From positions 124,001 to 188,000 of the forward strand of contig NZ_JYJA01000038.1 of assembly GCF_000956465.1 (NCBI RefSeq): 64,000 nt of DNA. The letters are read 5' to 3'. Position numbers and translations under genes: made by a program. How positions within the stretch are numbered: the stretch's first letter is position 1; each line of letters opens with the position of its first letter. The notes under the pieces are model-generated. The model ran no database searches, had not been told where the DNA came from, and saw only the letters and a program-made list of their open reading frames with translations. Below, piece by piece: positions 47,137 through 54,593 of this stretch. Source of the DNA: Microbacterium trichothecenolyticum (GTDB taxonomy: Bacteria; Actinomycetota; Actinomycetes; Actinomycetales; Microbacteriaceae).

Positions 47137-49268
47137 TGATCGAGCGGACAGCGACGGGCATCCTCCCCAGCTACCTGCGCGGCGCGTGGTGGACGCCGGC
47201 TTCGGCGACGGGTGCGACGCAAGTGCGCGACGCGTCGACCGGCGACGTCGTGACGCTCGTCAGCACCGACGGCATCGATCTCGCCGGCGCGATCGCCCAC
47301 GCGCGGACCGTCGGCCAGGCGAGCCTCGGCGCCCTCACCTTCCACCAGCGCGCGCTGCTGCTGAAGGAGTTCGCCATCGCGCTCACCGCGCGCAAGGCGG
47401 AGCTGTACGAGCTGTCCAAGCGCGCCGGCGCGACCACGCGCGATTCGCTGAGCGACGTGGACGGCGGCATCGGCGTGCTCTTCACCTACTCGTCGAAGGG
47501 GCGGCGCGAGCTGCCCAACGCCCAGGTGTACCTCGACGGCCCGGTCGAGCCGCTGTCGAAGGACGGCTCGTTCCTCGGGCGCCACGTGTACACGCGGCTG
47601 CCCGGCGTGGCCGTGCAGATCAACGCCTTCAACTTCCCCACATGGGGGGCGCTCGAGAAGTTCGCGCCGGCGTTCCTCGCGGGCGTGCCGACGATCGTGA
47701 AGCCGGCCACACCCACCGCCTACGTCGCCGAGGCATGGGTGCGGATCCTCGTCGAGACCGGTCAGCTGCCGGCAGGCTCGCTGCAGCTGGTGAGCGGCGC
47801 CGTTCCCGGGCTGTTCGACCATCTCGGGCTCGGCGACCTCGTCGGCTTCACCGGCAGTGCCTCGACCGCATCCCGACTCCGGGAGCAGGCTGCGCCGGGC
47901 GTCCGGTTCACGAGCGAGACCGACTCGATCAACGCGTCGGTGCTCGGACCCGACGCGGTGCCTGGCACGCCCGAATTCGACGCGTACGTCAGGCAGCTCA
48001 TGGTCGAGCTCACGACGAAGGCGGGCCAGAAGTGCACCGCGATCCGGCGCGCCATCGTGCCGGCGGGCGCCGTCGAGCCGCTCGTCTCCGCCCTCCGCGA
48101 CAGGATCGCCGAGCGCGTCGTCGTGGGCGACCCTCACGCCGAGGGCGTCACGATGGGCCCGCTCGTCTCGCTCGCGCAGCGCGATGAGGTGCTGCGCGCC
48201 GTCGGTGCGCTCGAGGCCGCGGGCGGCCGGATCCTGCTCGGAACGACGGATGCCCCGGACGTGACGCTCGCCGACGGCTCGATGGGTCCGGCTCCCGAGG
48301 GAGCCTTCGTCACGCCCATCGTGATCGGTTTCGACGGCGCGGCCGACGCGCTTCCGGAGGCCGTGCACGACGTCGAGGCATTCGGTCCCGTGGCGAGCGT
48401 GCTCGCCTACCGCACCGTCGATGAAGCGGCCGATCTCGTCGGGCGCGGCGGCGGATCGCTCGTGACGAGCGTCGCGACTGCCGACCCCGCGGTCGCCGCG
48501 ACGCTGCTGGCCCGCACCGCCTCCTACAACGGACGCATGCTGTTCCTCGATCGCGACGACGCGCGCACGTCGACGGGTCACGGCTCGCCCGTGCCGCACC
48601 TCGTGCACGGCGGGCCCGGCCGCGCCGGCGGTGGCGAGGAGCTCGGCGGCATCCGCGCGGTGCTGCACCATATGCAGCGGACCGCGGTGCAGGGCTCGCC
48701 CGCGATGCTCACGGCTCTGACCGGCGTGTGGCATCAGGGCGCAGCATCCCGTTCCGATCGTCACCCGTTCCGCAAGTCGCTCGCGGAACTCGCGATCGGC
48801 GACCAGATCGCGTCGCCCCTGCGCCGGGTGACGCTCGACGACATCGAGACGTTCGCGAACTTCACCGGCGACCTGTTCTACGCACACATGGACGAAGAGG
48901 CGGCCGCCGCGAACCCGTTCTTCCCGGGCCGCGTGGCGCACGGCTACCTGCTCGTCTCGTGGGCCGCGGGGCTCTTCGTCGACCCGGAACCCGGGCCGGT
49001 GCTCGCCAACTACGGCCTCGAGAACCTGCGGTTCATGACGCCCGTCTCGCCCGGCGACGAGATCCGCGTGGTGCTCACGGCGAAGCAGATCACCCCGCGC
49101 GAGACCGACGAGTACGGCGAGGTGCGGTGGGACGCGGTCATCCTCAACCAGCGCGAGGAGATCGTCGCGATCTACGACGTCCTCACCCTGGTCGCGAAGA
49201 CGCTGGAGCAGCCGGATGCTGTGGCTGCGGCATCCGTGACCGTCGAGTCTGCGGAGGTGGGCGCGTGA
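47136..49268 (+). CDS. paaZ: Bifunctional oxepin-CoA hydrolase / 3-oxo-5,6-dehydrosuberyl-CoA semialdehyde dehydrogenase
   Basis: 710 residues, full length for PaaZ. The N-terminal ALDH domain (about 1-520) has AVQINAFNFPTWGALEKFAP, GFTGSASTA and the Cys in TTKAGQKCTAIRR. The C-terminal MaoC-type hydratase (about 540-690) carries NFTGDLFYAHMDEEAA and PGRVAHGYLLVS, with the catalytic Asp and His. Together they open the oxepin ring and oxidise the aldehyde. It is coupled to paaH (TGATG) and to paaI (GTGA). Confidence 0.96.
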   Translation: MIERTATGILPSYLRGAWWTPASATGATQVRDASTGDVVTLVSTDGIDLAGAIAHARTVGQASLGALTFHQRALLLKEFAIALTARKAELYELSKRAGATTRDSLSDVDGGIGVLFTYSSKGRRELPNAQVYLDGPVEPLSKDGSFLGRHVYTRLPGVAVQINAFNFPTWGALEKFAPAFLAGVPTIVKPATPTAYVAEAWVRILVETGQLPAGSLQLVSGAVPGLFDHLGLGDLVGFTGSASTASRLREQAAPGVRFTSETDSINASVLGPDAVPGTPEFDAYVRQLMVELTTKAGQKCTAIRRAIVPAGAVEPLVSALRDRIAERVVVGDPHAEGVTMGPLVSLAQRDEVLRAVGALEAAGGRILLGTTDAPDVTLADGSMGPAPEGAFVTPIVIGFDGAADALPEAVHDVEAFGPVASVLAYRTVDEAADLVGRGGGSLVTSVATADPAVAATLLARTASYNGRMLFLDRDDARTSTGHGSPVPHLVHGGPGRAGGGEELGGIRAVLHHMQRTAVQGSPAMLTALTGVWHQGAASRSDRHPFRKSLAELAIGDQIASPLRRVTLDDIETFANFTGDLFYAHMDEEAAAANPFFPGRVAHGYLLVSWAAGLFVDPEPGPVLANYGLENLRFMTPVSPGDEIRVVLTAKQITPRETDEYGEVRWDAVILNQREEIVAIYDVLTLVAKTLEQPDAVAAASVTVESAEVGA

Positions 49269-49726
49269 GCGATCCCGCCGCGCACTTCGTCGGGCAGCGC
49301 CGCATGCTGCAGCGCGACCGTGCGTCGGCCGCGCTCGGCATGGTCGTCGAGCGCGACGAGCCCGGCGACGCCGTCGTGTCGATGCCGGTGCGCGACGACA
49401 TGACGAACGGGTTCGCCATCACGCACGGCGGGATGGTGTTCGCGCTCGCCGACACGGCGTTCGCGATGGCCTGCAACGAGGACGACGACGTGACGGTTGC
49501 CGCCGGCGCGGACATCTCGTTCCTCAAGGCCACCCACGCCGGCCAGACCCTCACCGCGCATGCGCGGCGCCGCATCCTCTCGGGCCGCAACGGCCTCTAC
49601 GACGTCACGGTGACCGACGAGACCGGCGACGTGGTCGCCGAGTTCCGCGGCCGGTCCGTCATCACGCGCCGCACCCACCCCGACGATGCGGGCGGCCGCG
49701 GTGCCGAAGCATCCGTCACCGGGTAG
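49265..49726 (+). CDS. paaI: Hydroxyphenylacetyl-CoA thioesterase
   Basis: 153 residues, hotdog fold. The signature NGFAITHGGMVFALADTAFAMACN contains the catalytic Asp-containing helix. It rescues CoA by hydrolysing dead-end phenylacetyl-CoA derivatives. Starts at GTG 49265, overlapping the paaZ stop by four bases. Last gene before the second paa promoter. Confidence 0.93.
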   Translation: MSDPAAHFVGQRRMLQRDRASAALGMVVERDEPGDAVVSMPVRDDMTNGFAITHGGMVFALADTAFAMACNEDDDVTVAAGADISFLKATHAGQTLTAHARRRILSGRNGLYDVTVTDETGDVVAEFRGRSVITRRTHPDDAGGRGAEASVTG

Positions 49727-49749
49727 ACTTTACTGAACGAACGGTCTGT
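49724..49749 (+). promoter_or_regulatory. paaA promoter with PaaR operator
   Basis: TAGACT (49724-49729) is a likely -10; the palindrome ACTGAACGAACGGTCTGT (49732-49749) covers the expected transcription start. It matches 14 of 18 bases of the site at 45419. An AAGGAG ribosome-binding site follows at 49754-49759. Confidence 0.65.
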
Positions 49750-49765
49750 AAATAAGGAGTCGATG

Positions 49766-50725
49766 ATGACGACCGAGGTGCTGATCGACGAGGCCGCCGA
49801 GCAGGCGGCGTTCGGCGCGATCATCGAGGCCGACTCGCGCATCGAGCCGCGGGACTGGATGCCGGCGGCGTATCGCAAGACGCTGATCCGCCAGATCTCG
49901 CAGCACGCGCATTCCGAGATCATCGGGATGCAGCCCGAGGGCAACTGGATCTCTCGCGCACCCAGCCTCAAGCGCAAGGCGATCCTGATGGCGAAGGTGC
50001 AGGATGAAGCCGGCCACGGCCTGTACCTGTACTCCGCTGCGCAGACCCTCGGCATCACGCGCGACGAGATGACCGAGCAGCTCATCGAGGGCCGTGCGCG
50101 GTACTCGTCGATCTTCAACTACCCGACGCCGACGTGGGCCGACATGGGCGCGATCGGCTGGCTCGTCGACGGCGCCGCGATCTGCAACCAGGTGCCGCTG
50201 TGCCGGGCGTCGTACGGTCCGTACGGTCGGGCGATGGTGCGCGTCTGCAAAGAGGAGTCGTTCCACCAGCGGCAGGGGTTCGAGATCCTGCTGACCCTCA
50301 TGCAGGGCTCGCCCGCGCAGCGCGAGATGGCTCAGGATGCGGTGAACCGCTGGTACTGGCCGTCGCTCATGATGTTCGGGCCTCCTGACGACGAGTCGCC
50401 GAACTCGGCGCAGTCGATGGCGTGGAAGATCAAGCGCTTCTCCAACGACGACCTCCGGCAGCGGTTCATCGGGATGCTGGTGCCCCAGGCCGAGGTGCTG
50501 GGCGTGACCCTTCCCGACCCCGAGCTGCGGTGGGACGACGAGGCGCAGCGGTGGCACACGAGCGAGATCGACTGGACGGAGTTCCACGAGGTGCTCGCCG
50601 GCCGCGGGCCGATGAACGTCGAGCGCATCCGCAACCGCCGCAATGCCCACGACGACGGCGCCTGGGTGCGTGAGGCCGCCGCGGAGTACGCCCGCAAGCA
50701 GAACGAGAAGGCGGTGGCGGCATGA
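49766..50725 (+). CDS. paaA: 1,2-phenylacetyl-CoA epoxidase, catalytic subunit A
   Basis: 319 residues. Diiron monooxygenase: one ligand cluster in [13 protein letters not shown] and the other in [27 protein letters not shown] and [15 protein letters not shown] are also strongly conserved. It epoxidises the ring of phenylacetyl-CoA together with PaaB, C and E. The start is ATG 49766, six bases after AAGGAG; the ATG immediately before has poor spacing. Overlaps paaB. Confidence 0.97.
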   Translation: MTTEVLIDEAAEQAAFGAIIEADSRIEPRDWMPAAYRKTLIRQISQHAHSEIIGMQPEGNWISRAPSLKRKAILMAKVQDEAGHGLYLYSAAQTLGITRDEMTEQLIEGRARYSSIFNYPTPTWADMGAIGWLVDGAAICNQVPLCRASYGPYGRAMVRVCKEESFHQRQGFEILLTLMQGSPAQREMAQDAVNRWYWPSLMMFGPPDDESPNSAQSMAWKIKRFSNDDLRQRFIGMLVPQAEVLGVTLPDPELRWDDEAQRWHTSEIDWTEFHEVLAGRGPMNVERIRNRRNAHDDGAWVREAAAEYARKQNEKAVAA

Positions 50726-51027
50726 CCACTCCCGGCGCATCCGAGCGCGAGACCTGGCCGCTGTGGGAGGTGTTCGTGCGCGCGAACCGCGGGCTCAGCC
50801 ATGTGCACGCCGGCTCACTCCACGCGCCGGATGCCGAGCTCGCGCTGCGAAACGCCCGTGACCTGTACACCCGCCGAGGGGAGGGCACGTCGATCTGGGT
50901 CGTCCCCGCCGACGCGATCACGACGAGCGACCCCGACTCGAAGGGGGCGTTCTTCGAGAGCCCCGCCGGCAAGAACTACCGACACGCCACGTACTACACG
51001 GCGTCGGAGGGGGTGCCTCACCTGTGA
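50722..51027 (+). CDS. paaB: 1,2-phenylacetyl-CoA epoxidase, subunit B
   Basis: 101 residues, the standard length. Conserved: [41 protein letters not shown] and the C-terminal [17 protein letters not shown]. It links the AC core in the higher-order complex. ATGA overlap with paaA and GTGA overlap with paaC. Confidence 0.97.
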   Translation: MTTPGASERETWPLWEVFVRANRGLSHVHAGSLHAPDAELALRNARDLYTRRGEGTSIWVVPADAITTSDPDSKGAFFESPAGKNYRHATYYTASEGVPHL

Positions 51028-51935
51028 GCACCATCGGCCACACGGATTTGGGGCGCGATTCCTCCGTCGGGGCGGAGAATGTCCGCCCCGACGGAGAGAA
51101 CGCGCCCCAAACCGGGGAAGAACCCACGCACGGTGACGTGACCGTCGAGCAGCTCGAGCTGTCGGCCGAACTGGCCGGGGGTGGAGGCCGCGCGGCGACG
51201 GCCGACGTCGCCGAATACGCGTTGTGGCTCGGCGACGACGCGCTCGTGCTGTCGCAGCAGCTCGGCTGGTGGATCGCCCGCGCGCCCGAGCTCGAGGAGG
51301 ATGTCGCGCTCGCCAACATCGCGCTCGATCTGCTCGGGCACGCGCGCTCGTTCCTCCGCTACGCCGCAACGTACGACGACCGCACCGAAGACGACCTCGC
51401 ATACTGGCGCGACGAGCCGGGGTTCCGCAGCGCATGGCTGTTCGAGCAGCCGAACGGAGACTTCGCGCAGACGATCGCGCGCCAGCTCGCGGCATCCGTG
51501 TATCTCTTCCAGCTGTACGCGGCGCTCAGCGAGTCGTCCGACGAGACGTTGGCCGCGATCGCCGCGAAGGCGGTCAAGGAGGTCGAGTACCACCGCGACC
51601 ATGCCGTGCAATGGACGCTGCGCCTCGCGGGCGGCACCGAGGAGTCGCGTCGGCGCATGATCCGGGCCATCGGGGATGTGTGGCCGTACGTGGGCGAGCT
51701 GTTCCGTGACGAGCCGCTGACCGACCGACTCGACGGCGTCGCCGTGTGGCCGTCGACGCTGCGGCCGGCGTTCGACGCCGTCATCGCCGCCGTGTTCAGG
51801 GAGGCCGAGCTCGAGGTGCCGACCACGCCGATGTCGTCGGCCGGCGGACGCCGCGGCTCGCATTTCCCGACGATGGGCTACCTGCTCGCCGAGATGCAGG
51901 TGCTCGCCCGACAGCACCCGGGGGCGACATGGTGA
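51024..51935 (+). CDS. paaC: 1,2-phenylacetyl-CoA epoxidase, subunit C
   Basis: 303 residues as called. The ferritin-like core starts at about residue 58 (ATADVAEYALWLGDDALVLS) and contains LANIALDLLGHARSFLRY and AVKEVEYHRDHAVQWT; the end is SHFPTMGYLLAEMQ. It is the structural partner of PaaA. The first 55 or so residues are longer than in usual PaaC and are encoded largely by a 65-bp palindrome. An alternative GTG at 51138 would leave the palindrome as spacer. The GTG at 51024 overlaps the paaB stop, which favours it. Confidence 0.93.
   Translation: MSTIGHTDLGRDSSVGAENVRPDGENAPQTGEEPTHGDVTVEQLELSAELAGGGGRAATADVAEYALWLGDDALVLSQQLGWWIARAPELEEDVALANIALDLLGHARSFLRYAATYDDRTEDDLAYWRDEPGFRSAWLFEQPNGDFAQTIARQLAASVYLFQLYAALSESSDETLAAIAAKAVKEVEYHRDHAVQWTLRLAGGTEESRRRMIRAIGDVWPYVGELFRDEPLTDRLDGVAVWPSTLRPAFDAVIAAVFREAELEVPTTPMSSAGGRRGSHFPTMGYLLAEMQVLARQHPGATW
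51047..51111. repeat. Palindromic element (65 bp) at the start of paaC
   Basis: Outer arms of 11 bp (TTTGGGGCGCG with its complement) and inner arms of 15 bp (51062-51076 with 51082-51096) are both perfect; the loop is GAATG. Only four bases on each side between the two stems are imperfect. It is translated as the unusual PaaC N-terminus if the GTG at 51024 is used. Confidence 0.85.
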
Positions 51936-52441
51936 CGCTTCGACAGGTTCAGCGACCGGTGGGCGAGGCCGAGCGCGCGTGGGAGGTGGCGGCGTCCGTT
52001 CTCGATCCCGAGGTTCCCGTCCTCACGATCGAGGATCTCGGCGTGCTGCGCGACGTCGCGGTCGACGCCGGGCGCGTGACGGTCACGATCACGCCCACGT
52101 ACTCGGGCTGCCCCGCGATGGACGCGATCCGCGACGACGTCGTGCTCGCCCTCACCTCGGCGGGCTTCGACGACGTCGACGTGCGACTGGTGCTCGCCCC
52201 CGCATGGACCACCGACTGGATGACGGATGCCGGCAAGCACAAGCTCGTCGAGTACGGCATCGCTCCGCCCACCGGGCGCGCCGCGATGAGCGGGCCGATC
52301 CGGCTGCAGCTCTCGGTGCGCTGCCCTCGCTGCGGGTCGCTCGACACGCGCGAGCTCGCGCGATTCGGGTCGACGTCGTGCAAGGCGCTGTACGAGTGCC
52401 GCGCGTGCCTCGAGCCCTTCGACCACTTCAAGGTGCACTGA
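51929..52441 (+). CDS. paaD: PaaD, iron-sulfur/metal maturation protein of the epoxidase complex
   Basis: 170 residues. The N-terminal MIP18/SufT-like domain (DUF59) has SVLDPEVPVLTIEDLGVLRDV and TPTYSGCPAMDAI. The C-terminal zinc-ribbon has two Cys pairs in RCPRCGS and CRACLEPFDHFK. It probably assists metal-centre assembly in PaaA or PaaE. The ATG overlaps paaC by seven bases. Residues 4-10 are encoded by a dispersed 21-bp repeat. Confidence 0.94.
   Translation: MVTLRQVQRPVGEAERAWEVAASVLDPEVPVLTIEDLGVLRDVAVDAGRVTVTITPTYSGCPAMDAIRDDVVLALTSAGFDDVDVRLVLAPAWTTDWMTDAGKHKLVEYGIAPPTGRAAMSGPIRLQLSVRCPRCGSLDTRELARFGSTSCKALYECRACLEPFDHFKVH
51939..51959 (+). repeat. Dispersed 21-bp repeat, copy 1 (start of paaD)
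   Basis: TTCGACAGGTTCAGCGACCG plus G. It differs at two positions from the copy at 52457. Similar TTCGACAGGCTCAG words are widespread in actinobacterial genomes, as general knowledge. Confidence 0.75.
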
Positions 52442-53658
52442 TGCGGCCCGACGCCGTTCGACAGGCTCAGGGACCGGGGACGCCGAGCGAGAACGAGCGG
52501 ATCGCCGAGACGCTGCTCACGACCGCGGTCGGCGGCCCGCGCGGCGCCAAGCATCGCGCACGGTTCCACACGCTGCGGGTCGCCGCGGTGCGGCCGCTCA
52601 CAGACGCCTCGGTGGAGGTGACCTTCGCGATCCCCGAGGAGTCGCGGGACGCGTTCGACTACCTCGCGGGTCAGCACGTCGCGCTGCGGAAGGTCCTCGA
52701 CGGCCACGAGGTGCGTCGCTCGTACTCGCTGTGCCGCGCCGAGGACGCGGGCGGCGGGGGCGATGGCCCGCGCACCATCAGTGTCGCGATCAAGCGAGAC
52801 TCGGGCGGTCGGTTCTCGACCTGGGCGCAGACCGAGCTGAAGGTCGGCGACGAGATCGACGTGATGAGCCCGCAGGGCACCTTCACCTCCAAGCTCGCCG
52901 ACCTCGACGACGCGCACGTGGCGGGGATCGCCGCGGGGTCGGGCATCACGCCGCTGATGGCGCTCGCCGCGACCGTGCTGGCGCGGTCGCGCACCTCGCG
53001 GTTCACGCTCGTGTACACGAACCGCTCGAGCCTCGACGTCATGTTCCTCGACGAGCTCTCCGACCTCAAGGACCGCTACCCGACGCGGCTCGCGCTGCAC
53101 CACGTGCTCTCGCGCGAACAGCGCACCGCGCCGCTGCTGTCGGGCCGCATCGACGAGCCGCGGCTGCGGCGGATCCTCGGCGATCTCGTGCTCCCCGACA
53201 CCGTCGACGAGTGGTTCCTGTGCGGACCGTTCGAACTCGTGCAGCTGTGCCGCGACACCCTCGCCGACATCGGGGTCGACCCCGCCCACGTGCGTTACGA
53301 GCTCTTCACGACGGGCGAGGGGGAGCGGGCCGAGCCGTCGGCCGGGCGCCCGGTGGTCGTCGCGGAGGACGAGCCGGTGCGTCGCATCGAGTTCACACTC
53401 GACGGGCAGTCGCAGTCCGTCGACACCCCGGTCGCCGCGCACGAGTCGATCCTCAACGCCGCGCTGCGCGTGCGCCCCGATGCGCCGTTCGCGTGTGCCG
53501 GCGGTGTGTGCGGCACCTGTCGTGCGCGCCTGCTGCAGGGGTCGGTCACCATGACGGAGAACTACGCGCTCGAGCCCGACGAGCTCGAGCGCGGCTACGT
53601 GCTCACCTGTCAGTCGCATCCGACCACCGATACCGTCGTCATCGACTACGACGTCTAG
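52441..53658 (+). CDS. paaE: 1,2-phenylacetyl-CoA epoxidase, reductase subunit E
   Basis: 405 residues. The FAD domain holds RSYSLCRAE, the NAD domain AAGSGITPLMALAATVL and YTNRSSLDVMFLDEL, and the plant-type [2Fe-2S] ligands are CAGGVCGTC plus the last Cys in VLTCQSHPT. It passes electrons from NAD(P)H to PaaA. About 25 residues before HRARFHTLRV are extra, part of them from the 21-bp repeat at 52457. The ATG overlaps the paaD stop. A GGAGG ribosome-binding site for the next gene overlaps its own stop. Confidence 0.96.
   Translation: MRPDAVRQAQGPGTPSENERIAETLLTTAVGGPRGAKHRARFHTLRVAAVRPLTDASVEVTFAIPEESRDAFDYLAGQHVALRKVLDGHEVRRSYSLCRAEDAGGGGDGPRTISVAIKRDSGGRFSTWAQTELKVGDEIDVMSPQGTFTSKLADLDDAHVAGIAAGSGITPLMALAATVLARSRTSRFTLVYTNRSSLDVMFLDELSDLKDRYPTRLALHHVLSREQRTAPLLSGRIDEPRLRRILGDLVLPDTVDEWFLCGPFELVQLCRDTLADIGVDPAHVRYELFTTGEGERAEPSAGRPVVVAEDEPVRRIEFTLDGQSQSVDTPVAAHESILNAALRVRPDAPFACAGGVCGTCRARLLQGSVTMTENYALEPDELERGYVLTCQSHPTTDTVVIDYDV
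52457..52477 (+). repeat. Dispersed 21-bp repeat, copy 2 (start of paaE)
   Basis: TTCGACAGGCTCAGGGACCG plus G, 19 of 21 identical to copy 1 at 51939 and at the same distance (10-16 bases) from the start codon. Confidence 0.75.
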
Positions 53659-53667
53659 GAGGAACGA

Positions 53668-54429
53668 ATGATCGAGCTGTCCATCACCGGCGACGTCGCC
53701 GAAGTCGTCCTCAACGCACCGGCGAAGCTCAATGCGCTGTCGCTGCGCGAACTGGGGGAGATGGATGCCGCCTACCGCAGCGCCGAGGAGTCCGGGGTGC
53801 GTGCGCTCGTGCTGCGCGCCGAGGGCCGGGCGTTCTGTGCCGGTCGCGACATCGCCGGCGTGGATCCGGTGACCGACGACGTGCCCGAGTACCTCGCGGG
53901 CGTGGAGACGCTGATGCGGCGGATCGCCGCGTTCCCGGCGCCCACCTTCGCGGCCGTCCACGGCGCGTGCCTGGGCGTGGGGCTCGGCCTCGCCATCGCG
54001 ACCGACGTCGTCTACGTCGCCGACGACGCGAAGATCGGCTCGCCGTTCGCGAGCCTGGGCGCGATGCTCGACTCGGGCGGCCACGCCCTGCTGTACGAGA
54101 GGCTGGGTGCGCACCGGGCGCTCGACCTCATCTACACCGGCGCGATGATGTCGGGTGCCGAGGCTGTGGCGGCCGGCCTGTTCAGCCGCGCGATGCCCGT
54201 CGAGGAGGTCTTCGACTTCACGATGCAGCGCGCAGCGCTCGCCGCGGCCGGACCGACTGCTGCCTTCGTCGCCTCGAAGCGACTGATCGCTCGCCTGCGC
54301 GGCGAGCGATTGTGGGACGCTCTGGCCGAAGAGGCGCGCGGCCAGGAAGCGCTGCGCAGCACTGCCGACTACCGCGAGGGCTTCGCCGCGTTCCAGCAGA
54401 AGCGCAAGCCCGACTTCACGGGGGAGTGA
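53668..54429 (+). CDS. paaG: Ring-1,2-epoxyphenylacetyl-CoA isomerase, PaaG-like
   Basis: 253 residues, crotonase family. The oxyanion parts are GRAFCAGRDIAGV and VHGACLGVGLGLAIATD, and SPFASLGAMLDSGG carries the likely acid. It would convert the epoxide to oxepin-CoA for PaaZ. The AGGAGG ribosome-binding site overlaps the paaE stop. Another crotonase function is possible, but position and the existence of a distinct paaF favour PaaG. Last gene of the operon; no paaJ thiolase or paaK ligase follows. Confidence 0.87.
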   Translation: MIELSITGDVAEVVLNAPAKLNALSLRELGEMDAAYRSAEESGVRALVLRAEGRAFCAGRDIAGVDPVTDDVPEYLAGVETLMRRIAAFPAPTFAAVHGACLGVGLGLAIATDVVYVADDAKIGSPFASLGAMLDSGGHALLYERLGAHRALDLIYTGAMMSGAEAVAAGLFSRAMPVEEVFDFTMQRAALAAAGPTAAFVASKRLIARLRGERLWDALAEEARGQEALRSTADYREGFAAFQQKRKPDFTGE

Positions 54430-54488
54430 GCCCCCGCAGCCTGTCCCGGTGAGGGGTGGCGTCGCGTACGATCGCGGCGCAGGACGCC

Positions 54489-54574
54489 GATCCGGAGTTC
54501 GGAGAAACTTCGTGTTTCCGCAGGTATGGCCCGCTCTCGATCCGGAAACGGCGCGAGTCTGCGAACTCCGGATC
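54489..54574. repeat. Long intergenic palindrome (86 bp) between paaG and the ThDP enzyme
   Basis: Perfect 13-bp arms at 54489-54501 and 54562-54574 (GATCCGGAGTTCG and its complement) with nested GTTTCCG/CGGAAAC. It lies between convergent genes and could terminate both, but the size exceeds a normal terminator and matches the other palindromes. Confidence 0.7.
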
Positions 54575-54593
54575 CGCGACGAGTCCGCCGGGG

